This document shows, one piece after another, positions 1 to 12,400 of a stretch of 64,000 bases of DNA. The translations under genes and the position numbers were made by a program. Under the pieces are notes generated by a model that did no database searches, was not told where the DNA came from, and saw nothing but the letters and a program-made list of their open reading frames with translations. How positions within the stretch are numbered: position 1 is the first letter of the stretch; each line of letters opens with the position of its first letter. Source of the stretch: Perca fluviatilis (lineage: Eukaryota > Chordata > Actinopteri > Perciformes > Percidae); contig NC_053121.1 in the NCBI RefSeq assembly GCF_010015445.1, positions 30,637,934 through 30,701,933 of the forward strand, written 5' to 3'.

Positions 1-3000
1 TGCTGCTGCTGCTGGTGGCGCTGTCCGTGGTGCTGGAAGCAGCTCCAGCAGACACTCGGAGGCTTGAGCTGATCTGCACTTGAACGGTAACCGGATTGAT
101 CGGCTGTCAGCGCTGCTGGCATCACTCACAAGTCGGGACCACATAGACACACAGAGGCAGGGCTGTAAATCACACTGATAGACGGTTACTGGTTCACAGA
201 GCACAGATGCTGAACGAAAAATCCCCTTAATATTCCTATAATAGTCATAGATATGTCATTGTTAATGACATATCTCATCCGCCTTCCTGGCAGTTTGTGC
301 AGCAGGCAGGCCTTATACTGTAGGATACCAAGGGCCCCAATAATCTCTTTCTAAGAGGCTATTTTTCATAACATCTAAAACTATATAATTGCATGTTTTA
401 AACCCAATTATATTTTATTTTACTTAAAAAAATGCAATGTAATACATTTTTTTTACGTTTTTTTTAATATGCAAAAGGATACTCTATATGTGGATAATCA
501 ACATCTCTGGGATTTTTACAAGGTTTTAGGTACTACATACAGTGTGGTGCTCCATAGTATATTGATGCTGAATATACCTTTATGTCACCATAATTGGCAT
601 GTCTTGCTAATGTAGTATGATTGTAATAATCTATAGTATTAAAGTAATTTCAGTAATAACCTCATTGAAATAGATCTTTCAATGTTGATTTGACTGGTTT
701 CCAGGATTCTAGCAAACACACTTGGCCAAGTGAGGAGTTGCTACTCTACACACTCAAAAATATCCTTAAAATATTTATCATAGGGTTACTACTTTTAACA
801 AAGCAAAACAGCAAATCTGTTGTTATTGGCAGGATAGAATGTTTTTTACAGCCAAAACACAATGAAAACTTGACACACATCCACTTCAAGTTAGACAAAA
901 CAAGCAGACAAATCAGCAAGTTAACACAAGTAGCAATTAAATAAAATATAGTGAGACATGGGTGCTATAATCTAAGTTTGGCTTGTTTTGCAATTATCTT
1001 TCAGCATGTGTAAATTAGCTATATATTCTGCTGTCTTGTTGTTTTTGGGGGAAGATCTTTAGATTTGTTTACCTCTTCTGTCTCTTTTCTGTTTTATCTT
1101 CTCTGTCTAACCCCTTCATTTGATTTTTGTTTTCTTATGTTTTTAGCATACAAATGGAGGCTTGTGTAAATATTCATTTAACCCAGCGGGAAACCCACCA
1201 TGGGTAGAGTCAATAACAGCCACCAGATCTTATTACAGTAGTGACAACAGTAGGCTCATGACCATTGGTTGCTATATGTATACTTCCCTGATTGCTTATA
1301 TCCTCTGGAGACCTGTGATTTCCATTCTTATAGCTGCATTTTATCTTTACTGCAACAAGGCACACGTTGACTCCATCATAGTACAATTAAAGTTGATTTA
1401 TTAGGTTTTTATGGGCACTTATGGCTTTATCTTTTGGTGAGTGTGTGGCCATGAATGCTGTCTCCTTATCTTTGAACATTGTAATGAAATAATGTCTATG
1501 CACTCAAGGCATAGGCCCAAATATTTTAGCCTTCCTGGGCTAAATCAGGGGACTAGACACAGAAACTCTTCTCTTTACCACTAATATAACATGTTTTTCT
1601 TTATTTAATTGCAGTTTTGTCCATCATAATCCTTATAATCTTGCTAACCACTGGCAGTAATATGAAAACTGTATAAACAAACATACTTTTTGGAGATTTG
1701 TTACGCATCCACTAACATTCGTTAGGCAGGAGAAGTTACTTTTTACAATAAATTGACATCTGGAACAGCAATGATTGTAATAGCAGTAAAGTGGATTGTA
1801 TTTCTCCATTGTAGGTAATCATCACCCCTTGTCTATCTGCTGGTCTGTGTGGTACTGACTGGTGGAGCTGTAACTAGGGAGGGGAAAGCCCAGAGAGCAT
1901 ATCAGGCCCATTTAATCAGACACCCTGCCGAAAGGGTTTTAATCTCTTGATCCACGAGGCTCAGGAAAACGAGAAGCTGTCACCATGGTCAGGGGAAACT
2001 CTGGGATGTGCCTGCTGTCTCTTAGCCTTCCAACATTGGCAGCTCTCCATTTTTTAACAAGTAGACAAAGTTAAAACCACATGTGAAATGTTGAAAGGAG
2101 CAGCACATCTTCAGGTGCTTTTAGATGCTTGAAATCAGAAAGAGAAATTATTTTGTTGTTGTGTTTTGCTCCGTAATTTAAACCTATGTAACCAACAATT
2201 TACATTTTGCTCCTTTCAGAGGAAATATGAGGGTGTTTTCAAGACCCATTAATGCTTTGTACACCAGGCAGGGTTGCATTTCTGAGCTTGGCCACCCACA
2301 GTATTGGACATCTAGTTTAGCACAGATTCACTCCCAATATATAAAGGCGGTAAAGAGATTGAGAACCAGCCAGCGCTTCCACACAGGGCTTCCACCCAGC
2401 AATCTAGGTCATTAGGTCTACAGTGTAATTTAAGGAGCGCCACATCTGCTCACATGTAGGCAGAGCTGAGTGTTGTGGCTTGAGCATTAGAGCGACGCTT
2501 AATCCTCCTGTGACAGCTGATTGTACGTATTTTAGGCTCGCGGTTCTGCAGAGCTCACTTCATTTGTTTGTGAGAGAGCACTGAATTTGGAGCAAAGGAG
2601 TGCAGAGAGACCGAAATAAGGTAGGAGAAAAATCACAATTTCGTGCTATGGTTGGTGGTGAGCATATCACTAATAGATTTAAGCAATAGCGTGCTTGTAC
2701 GGACTCTGCAGATCGTATTGGGTTAAGAACGCACTGCACATGTATTGCTGTGTCGTCGTGCCACTGACTGGAAAAGCGCAACGAGTGTGTGTCATTATTG
2801 TTGTGCTGGTGTCCATCTTGGCCCAGTCTCTTGCATGCCATTGGGCTAAAGAGGTGTGGGCTAAAGAGAATGGCCCACATGCTTATAGACAGAATGGATG
2901 CTGGCTCATTGGCTGACAGACAGATGACCTAAATGAGTGGAGAGAAAGGATTAGGTGTTTATTATCCTCTCCCTTTATCCCTCTTTCCTGCCCTCCCTTT

Positions 3001-6000
3001 ATCTCTCCTTCTTTCCAGGGGGAGGGGCTTGTAGTTTATGGGGGTTTGTTGGGAGGAGTTGGGACCTTTCTAGCTGGTTATGGAAACCAGTGGGGGTATT
3101 ATTATTGACATACAGACCACTCCAGTGGCTGGTTGGAAGGCCATATCGATAGACACCACAGGGACCGGTCATGTACTCTCAATAATGAGAATATTCAATT
3201 AATTTACTCGTGCACTTCCATTCATTGAATGTGCAACCAAACTGTTAAGAATATGTTAATAAATTAGGTATTTAATTGTACAGATTTTCTTTGATTCCTA
3301 TTGGGCAGTGGTGTTTTTAAATTTGATTTATTTATATTCTGAAAGGATAAAGCTGGTGATATTCTATATTTTTGTGATTGTCAACAACTCCAAAAATGGG
3401 CTAGTCCCTCTCCCAATAAAGTTAAGGCCTCAAAGCCACAACACTCTTACAACAGATGTCCAGTAATAGTAATACTCCAGTAATAATAAATTCCACTTCT
3501 AAAGTTTGTATTACACGAGAGTGATAAACTGCGACATAATCAGTTTTGGTCCCAGAAGTCATCAGAAGCAAATGTGATGAGGCTTTATCACTACAGTTAC
3601 AAACAAAGAGATTCGTCACACTAACACAATAATGCCCAGCTGGTAATAATAACAACGTGGAATTCAGCTGGAGGCGTTCAGAGTGAAGGCGACCAGACGA
3701 GGGGATGGGAAATAGCAGCCTGAGGGGAGTTAGTGAATGACTGGGCCCTCCGGTCGACCATTTTGGTTAGTGCAGTCATCCAGATAATTAAACGTGATGG
3801 CAATCTTTGACACAGTGTAGTCACATCACACTTCAGTGCCACAGGAGCTGCACTGTCTGGCTCTCTCGTCACTGACACATAGAGGCGCTTTGCAAGTAGA
3901 TCTTTCTTATTTTCTCAGCTCAGAAGGATCTCCAAATATCTTGTCACACATTCTGCCAAATCAATTCAGTGCCACAACACCTCCACGCTCTTCAGTTTTA
4001 TTGTGGTTCTGTCTCAAAGGGCAGATCATGAATATTGAGAAGTCCTTTATATTACTACTTAGCTAGTTTCCAATATTCCAACATGATAATTCTGCCAGCA
4101 AAACCACCCATTTCAACCACCCATTTCCAGAACTCTTTAATTAAGCCGTAATGCAGACGGGTGCTTCAGAAGCTGTGACGTTTTCTCAGAGTATGTTCAA
4201 GAGCAGATGACGGCTCATACCCATTTACTTGCAAATGAACCTCCCAAGATGTATTTCTATCCAATCTATTCCATTTGTCATTGAAGAAAGACTTCATAGT
4301 GTTGCCAATGTTGAGGCTAATTTCCCTCCAATTATCTGAGGCAGGGTAGTTATTTACAGCCCGAAGTGCATTTTGAGGCAGATGACACTGACGCCCAGAC
4401 TACTTTTCTTCAGAGACCATTTTACCTTTTACAGCTCCGATGAGAAGAGCTAAAAACCTGGCTAGAGGCTGCACAATCTGTGTAATGTCACACCTACATC
4501 AGGATTTATTGGAGCAATGTTTTTTTTTCTCTCTGAATTTTATAGTCTGGTCTTTATTTACTGGCACTGGGTTAAAAGATTTTACTCTCCAGAAGAAACA
4601 TACAATACATAAATAAAATTCAAAGTCTTGTGTACCATCCACATCTGAAATCATACAGCATGTAAAAGACTGTTAAACTTACTCTCTAGATGTTTAGATG
4701 TAGCTCTGATATCATATGATGAATGAAGCAACCTAGTTAAATCAGCCACATTTGACTTTTAGGTGTAAACATTTAATATTGATGATCTGCCACAGCCAGA
4801 AGTGGATGTTAAAACGGCTCAGGGCGGTCTCCCTGCTGAGTATCAAATATATATTGGTAAATAAAACATTTAGCCATAAAATATTAACATCTATACACTC
4901 CATGAACCAGTTCATGCAGTTTGATTAAATTCATAATTCACCCCTGTGGCTTTTTTGTCAGAAATGATGGGCTCATTTTGAAAATGCTAACCTATATATT
5001 GTGCACATTTAAAAAATAATATATGAAAGGTCAGTTTAAATTTAAACCATAATATTTACAGATTGTAAATCAAACATATGTTAATATGTTTTAAATAGAG
5101 GACATCATATAGCCAATTACTGAGATGTACTGTCATTATAGGTACAATTTAATCTAATAGTTGAATTTCCCCAAGGATTGAAAATTAAAAAAACTTCTAA
5201 TTTCATTAGAATAGCACGTTTCAAACCAAAGTGTTGATGCATAGTACAGTAGTATACAGTTAATTAATGTGCCAATTATTTTTTTTAAGGTAATTGATAA
5301 TTGTTTTCAATTAAGTGTCAGAAAATATTTAAAAAAAGGCCTTGCTTTAAACAGTCCAAACCCCCCAGATATTCAATTTATAATGGTAGCAAACAGAGAA
5401 AAATACTCATACAGTAGTTAAGAAGTCGCCACCTGCAAATGTATGGCATTATTGCTTGAAAAGTATTGTAACATCTTTTAATACTATATCTATAAAAACA
5501 GTACAGCATTTTCTTAAATAAAAAGACAGAAATACTGTTGATGTACTAACTGCTATACTTGTTTTTATTTTAATCATCTGCAGTCAGCAGGGGGCTTTCT
5601 GATGTGTTACATTTCAGGGTCATCTCCATAGAGAAGTGGGTTGGCTCATTTACAGTATGGCTAATTACAGCGGGGCTTTCTGTTCCTTTATACAGTATTA
5701 ATTACTCAGAGGGGTTTTCCCCCTTTTCCGCTTAGTGTTTATTTAGGTTATGCGAGTTGCCTGCTTTAATTGGGGAATTTCCTTGATGTATGCAGCACTT
5801 CTTGTTGGTTTACTCATACAAAGGAAGTTCCAGTGCTAACAGCTAATATCAGGAGCTGCATAAATGTTATAGCACTTGAACTTTTAGTTTGTCACTTAGA
5901 CAATGAGGCTGAGTTCATGAGACCGATTAACATGAGGCTCCCTTTAAGACTTTTTGATAAATGGACAGCGGATTTAGTGTGCTCTTTAACTGACACATAG

Positions 6001-6577
6001 AGGGAGGGTGAAGACAGAGACTTTTGTATTCACTCCTATGTTGTGTTAAACTTAATACGTTTCTGACAGCTTCTTAGGAAGTTGAATTAGGTAATTAACA
6101 TCTCCTTTTTCTTAGCTTTGATTTGAAATTGTGTGTTGAGCTTTTGCACTGGGACTAATTCATATGTTTCGTTCTGTTAACCTTGTATAATCACAGCTGT
6201 GAAATAAAGACAAAGATAATCCGTAGTAGTCATGAATAGAAGAGTGTTTTAGGCTATTTCTAATTAAGATTAAAGGGGCAATATTTTTGTGTAGTCCCTG
6301 TAAAAAATTCCATGCAAAAAAAAAAAAAAAACTGTTCACTTCAATGAAATGACTCGGCGTCCTCTGGTAAATGATGAAATAGGAAACAAATGCAAGGAAA
6401 AGAAAAAGAAGACATTTTCTTTACACTGTCTTCAGACAAACTGATGGACAACATGCTGCTAAGTGTGTTGCTACTTGGCTGCCAGCCAACATGAGTGTTA
6501 GCGTGAGTGACCAGTGGTGACAGCTGAGCTGGCTGATACTGACCATCTGTGGGTATGTTGTGTGTGTGTATGTACAG
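1..6577 (+). other. sequence upstream of the first recognised exon (intron or 5' flank of rapgef2)
   Basis: No coding exon was recognised here. The first about 85 bases are GC-rich with a (CTG)n-like start and short open frames ending in stops by base 85; this may be the edge of an exon or 5'UTR, but nothing identifies it. A second short GC-richer stretch at about 2535-2622 ends AATAAG/gtaggag and could be a non-coding exon. The short RAPGEF2 leader (beginning MKPLAIP in mammals) and the first cNBD were looked for by eye and not found. Around 4100-4480 and 5590-6190 the sequence looks constrained rather than random. Confidence 0.5.
5590..6190. promoter_or_regulatory. candidate conserved non-coding element with homeodomain-like sites
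   Basis: This 600-bp block upstream of exon A is low in simple repeat and rich in TAATTA/ATTAAT cores (GGCTAATTACAGC near 5660, TATTAATTACTC near 5696, CTTTAATTGG near 5764), like developmental enhancers near neuronal genes. This is texture only; conservation was not measured. Confidence 0.25.
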
Positions 6578-6709
6578 CTCCCCGCAGACTTCAGCAGACT
6601 TCACCTGGCCGACGGCTTGCACCCACAGGTGACCCACGTCTCCTCCAGCCACTCAGGATGTAGTATCACCAGCGACTCTGGAAGCAGCAGCCTGTCAGAC
6701 ATTTATCAG
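6578..6709 (+). CDS. rapgef2: rapgef2 exon A (first recognised; residues 1-44)
   Basis: The acceptor ends tgtacag and the donor is gtaagg; 132 nt, phase 0 at both ends. It begins [13 protein letters not shown] and ends SSSLSDIYQ. The segment is Ser-rich with no folded domain and lies between the alternative N-termini and the acidic linker in known isoforms. Because the acceptor is good and no ATG starts the exon, at least one upstream coding exon must exist. Confidence 0.93.
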
Positions 6710-8960
6710 GTAAGGACGCCCCCCATTGGCCCTTGATCCCCAGTTTGGACTCCACCGGATAGTTCAGTAGGTGTGGTAGTCACGGTCCGGTTGATCACCG
6801 GACGAACACTAAACAGGTTGGTCCTGTGAGATTAAATCTCTCCCGGTCTAGCTAGGGTCGTGGCTCTTCAGCCAGTTTTCTTTTCTTGTCTTTTTTGCTC
6901 ACAGTTAAAGTAAATAAGAAGCTGCTATCAGCATCTGGTTAGCTCAGCTTAGCATAACTGAAAGACTGGAGTCACAGCTTGTTGTTTGTACACTTCTGTG
7001 TTTATTAGTTTTATTATGTTTAATAAGCGGTAGAGGTGCTGGTGGAATATATTTTTTAACCTTTTTGGATAGAGCCGTTCCCAGTCTTTGTGCTAATGTG
7101 AAGCTAAGCTAACCATGCCGCCTCTAGCTTTTTATAAACTATACACAGACATGAGTGTGGTTTTAAACTGCTCATGTAATGCTGCGTTCCAAGCAACCCG
7201 TAACCCGTGTTTTCACAACCTCCTACCCGTGAAAGTGCCCTGGAACGGCAGTCAAACCCGTAACTTACTACCCGTCAACTCGTACCATATCGTTGTACTA
7301 CCAGTAACAGTTTTTGACGTCACACACACATAAACAATAATGGCGACCCCCTGTTGATGCTGTACAGATGCCGGTGAAATATAAATAAATATACATAAAT
7401 AGGCAACGTAAAGTAATTCCGCACATTGTAATCAAAACAAGGCACATACAATTGTGTACTACTACAGGTTATGTTTATTAAATGAAGCCCAAAATATGTC
7501 GCTGACTAGAAATCGCTAGTATCATCTAGCGCTAGCTAACGTCAACGTTAGGTAGCCGCTAGCTAACATCAGTGTAACCACTAGCTAACGTTAACGTTAG
7601 GTAGCCTAACCTGAACCCTGGAATGCTACCAAGTCGTGAGTCGTGACTCAAAGTCATAACTTACGGGCTAAAAATTGTGTCTGAATGCAGTGTTACTCTC
7701 AGCAACAAAGCAAAACAAGCATATTTCAAACTTTTGAAACAAATGACAATCTATTTTTTGGGGTTTAACTTCCTTTGACAATGGCATGTGTATTTGTTTG
7801 CTTACTTTCTAGTTAAAACTAACATGACATGGTAACGAGTGTAGAGCATAATAAACTTTCAGCTAATGGTTCTAATCCAACCTGTGTGGATAAATGAAGT
7901 AAGACGGTTGAACTGAAGCCCAGCTCATCAGTAATTCCAAGACTCTCCTTGGTGCAATGACAAATATGCCTCTGGGACCGCAGGTTAGTCTCATTAAGTA
8001 GGATGAGACAATTTGGGAAGAATGTAAATGCTTGGCAGACAAGGGGGACGAGCAGACAGGCGGGTGGCTGCGAGCAGGTGGTCCAGCCTACATCCTGACT
8101 CCAGCTATGACGTACAATCTCGTGTGATGGTAGTGGTAGGAATCACCAGAGGCCTCACGACACGATATCATCACGATACTTATGTCACGATACGATATTA
8201 TTGCGATTTGAAACATATTGTAATACTCTGCGACATATTGCAATTTATTACCTTTTTTCCCCAACTTCAAATTTTCCCCAATTTCAAATTATGTTCCCAA
8301 AATCTGTTTTATCTAAAAAGATGCATTTCTCTTTTTGTTTGTTTCACTTCAATTTTATTGTTGCAAAATGGGATTGTCAAGCAGACAAACTGATCAACAC
8401 ATACATAATAATAGATTGATACTTGGCATCTGTGTACTGATACAGTATTGCCACGGAAAATATTGCGAGCCTATGCTGTATTGATTTTTTCTCCCCACCC
8501 CTATGTAATAAGAGCTTTATGAGCTGTTTTTATGTGCTACATTATCACAGAGAGCATCATTAGACTTGAATATGTTTTTCTGGTTAGAGTGTGACTAAGG
8601 TAATAAATAAGTAACACTTACGAAAGAAAAGAGAATTTTATATTGCAGCAATCGTACCCACCCACCCCCAGAGGTAAATAACACACGACTCAGCTCAAAA
8701 GAACACACAAAATCTTGTGACTGTGGACGACGTGCCCCAAAACCCTGCAACTAATCCTCTTAACACGAGCACCCACCCTATTGGCTCCTAATACTGCCAC
8801 CTGCTGTGTGCCTATTTGTGTGTTTGTAAGTGTGCTCAGGGGCATCAGTCAGAATCACTTTGTTTTATTTGGACCTCTTCTTGGCTCGTGTTTGTGTGTG
8901 TTGGAGCATTAGATCAAATTGTTTACAGTAATACAGCTTTATAATTGCGTGTTAGGCCTG

Positions 8961-9017
<57 letters not shown>

Positions 9018-9023
9018 TGTGTG

Positions 9024-9106
<83 letters not shown>

Positions 9107-9205
9107 ATGTTTGGCCATGGTGGGGCTGGCTAGGTCAGGTTGAACAGGCTCTCCTGTCCCCAGTCTGTGATCCTGGTCTTGCAGCCATCTGCTTGCTCTG
9201 TCTCT

Positions 9206-9258
<53 letters not shown>

Positions 9259-9344
9259 AAAACACACTGTCTTTTTCTTTAGGCTCTCGACCCAACTCTT
9301 GACAGCTTTCAATCTACTCGTAGCAGCAGCTGCTCTGTCTCTGA

Positions 9345-9415
<71 letters not shown>

Positions 9416-12400
9416 ACACCTTAACTTGTCATGTCTCAATCTCCATGTGATCATACTTCTCTGCTAACTGGTGATCTACTTTGTATGTGTGCTTGTGCTA
9501 CATCTGTTTTACTTCTTGGACAGGTATTATATGAGCTCTTTTATTTACTTTTATGTTAGTAAGCAAAATATTTTGGGGTTTTGAAGTGTTAGTTGGACAA
9601 ACAAGCGATATGAAAGTCGCCCTTTAGGCTCTGGGAAATTGTGGGAGGCATTTCCAACATGTTATAGACCTTGATAAATCAATTAATTGAGAAAATAATT
9701 GGCAGGTTAATCAATAATGAAAATAATGTGTTATGTGCAGCCTTGTTTCAATTCAACCGCAGTCAGCTAGCTGAGAGAAAGCTTCTGATGAATTAAAACC
9801 ATGCAGTTTCTTTCTACTTGTGACCCCTCGTCATCAGTTGGATATATTTGTCTTTATATTTGTCCCCCCCCCCCACATACTTTTAGAGCATTCACAGACT
9901 CCGCACACAAATATGTTGAAATACATAAAATGTACAGGCATTAAAACATGGAGAAAAGGATTCAAACTCACCTTACAGTCCTGGGGTACATGACGTGACT
10001 TCCCACCAAACTGTTTGTTTTATGTAACATTACTTTTTTTATGGTGAGCTAAAGCTGCACCCTGCAGATTTCAGAATTAATAATGTGGCGTAGTAGATCA
10101 CAAGCGGTGTTTGTGGTCTTCACTGGGGGGTGCTTCCTGAATAAGCGGATCAGGGGAAGCCTGGTTCTTTACACTTGAGACCACAGGAATTTGGTGGTAC
10201 AAAGAAATATGGTATTAGATTTCAATTTCTTGGAGATAGGGGTACAGATTGTTGATGGTAAAGCATTGACTAGTTTAACCACTGGCCCATCCTGCTGTCT
10301 CTAATCTCCACAGCCTGCTTTGGCCTGGACAATTGAAGCACCCCGGGAAGAGTCTCACGTCACCGGCAACATGGCCGCTGTTTTGTGTCTGAATAAATCA
10401 TGAAATTGGTCCTTCAGAAGGCCTTTGAAAGCATTGATCCAAGAATAGCCCTGATGAAATATTAACAACACCTGACTTGCCTGCTGACTTGTAATGCTTA
10501 CTGCGCCATTGATGGATTTTTGATGCATAGATGACAGGAAAACGAGCCTGTGCACAGATACAAAGCCACACAGGCAACCAGAAATACAGCGTGCTCACTC
10601 TCAGATTTCATCTCCATGTCTCCATGCAAAATAAAATTACCTCACTGTGGCATCTATGAAGGAAGATGCATCCTCACTTAAATATATATTTGCTGCAGAT
10701 AACAAGTGCGGTGAACCTGGTCTGGTGTGTCCTCTGTCCATCTGTAGAAAATGGGCAATGCTCAGGGAATACTATTGAATTATATGGATGAAGTTTTAAG
10801 ATTTTCAGCTCCGGAAAGTCAGTATTTTTCACAGCCTCTCTAACACTACGTCTATTTTAGTGCATCCACTCTAGAAATACTACACGGCTTGTATTGTATA
10901 CTGCTTCTTACTTGATCCGTGACTCTCCATTGCCAAAAAGCTTCACTCGTACAACCAGATCATCGGCCCCCCGCCCACCAGGGTGTGTGCGCCGGTGACG
11001 CCCAAATGGCCACTCAGACACTGGCCTGAATCATTAATGAGCCTTTTGCACATGGCGTGGCGTGGAGAGATGACATAGGGTTTCTGTGAGGGACCGGGCA
11101 CGGGGACTCTGAGCTTTGAAAAATTCAAAGCAGACTGACAGTCTGGGAGGTGAAGATGCGTCTGGCTCTGGGATTTTGTGGACAGTTTGCAAAGGCAACC
11201 TTTTCTTCTCTTTCTGTTCAGAAGCTTGAGGTTGGGCACCATATTGAGGTAAGAAGGGTTGTTTTCTACACTGTGGCGAGGTAGCAAGGCTGATGCTTTG
11301 TAGTCCTTTTTTCATGTTGTGTGAGCATGAACCAGGCAATATGGCACTTCTGTCATTTATAGAAACAGTTCCTTTGATGATGGCAGAAGGAACTCTGTTA
11401 GTATCACTCCTGCACAAGTAATTGCATTACTTTCGCTCCTCATCTCGGTTCATTTTTCCTCATCTCCGCACATATTTCCTCCTTGTGCTTTCAAAGAACA
11501 GGATCTGGCTTTGAGGCAGGCGGTGGAGTTTGCTGAGGGGGAGAGGAGAGGAAAGTTGAGAGTTAATTAGCCTGTTACTATGCATAGCGAACGGTCTTTT
11601 CTATACTGTACTGAATACCTGTAATCCATTTCATTAAATAGGTCAAATCTGCAGTTTTACAGAGGCTCTCTTTCTTCTGTTTTATTTTGCTGTTTGTTGG
11701 AAACGCAGCTGATGTTTGTACTGTAAAATGATTTTAGCTGTGTGTATTGGCATATGCAACCTCTGCCTCTGCATCCCTATTATGCTGTTTTTTTATTTTT
11801 TATTTTTACACTGGCTGTTTACAAGTGAGTTTACTGTCACATTTTGACAAAAAAACACGAGTATGGTCATTGGCTTGGTCATCAGATAACATCCTTTTAT
11901 TCACTTTTTAGACATCTAGCTGACGATCTAAAGCATTGTTTGTAACGAGCACTCAGGTAGGTGTCTCGCTCAAAGACGTGGCTATAGATGGACATCTGAA
12001 CTCTGACTTTTTGGTTGTTTTATGTTTTCCATTCCGTTGGATGGAGACACCAAATCCCTCACCTTGTTTATCTTTAATCGCAGAGAACTTATTCCTCGTC
12101 TTTGTGCCTTTTGCAGGCCACAGAAAACGAACCAGGTGACATGGACCTGAGTGGCTTGCCAGAGACCGCCGTCGACTCCGAGGAGGATGACGATGAGGAG
12201 GACATCGAGCGAGCGTCTGACCCCCTCATGAGCCGTGACATTGTGCGGGACTGCCTGGAGAAGGACCCCATGGACAGAACCGACGATGACATAGGTGAGC
12301 ACCCAGTTGGGTTTTTTTTTTTTGTTCTGTAAGTTCTGAAAGAGCTTTTCGTAAGATACGTGCTGCTTATGAATAGCACTATTGTGAATAAAGTTATTTT

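Larger units (their letters stand above)
6710..12116 (+). other. rapgef2 intron A-B (5.4 kb)
   Basis: No coding exon seen. It holds a diverged fold-back repeat (6926-7165), a TAACGTTA minisatellite (7515-7605), a hAT-like MITE (8131-8503), three adjacent dinucleotide tracts (8964-9411), a fragment of the GCTGCAACTAA repeat family (about 9660-9760), and less repetitive stretches at 10320-10620 and 10940-11300 that look like possible regulatory DNA. Confidence 0.7.

Noticed and set aside
1..85. C-terminus of an upstream gene or a signal peptide (LLLLVALSVVLEAAPA)
   Set aside because: All three frames end within 85 bases and nothing upstream is visible. The (CTG)n start produces Leu, Ala or Cys runs in any frame, so no call is justified.
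8919..9282. Open frames of alternating Cys-Val or Ser-Leu
   Set aside because: They are translations of (TG)n and (TC)n microsatellites. The same applies at 38430-38661, 48726-48923 and 57607-57998.
10943..11417. Minus-strand open frames of 114 and 127 codons in the first intron
   Set aside because: They overlap in two frames, resemble no known family and have no paired splice sites; probably chance in GC-richer intron.
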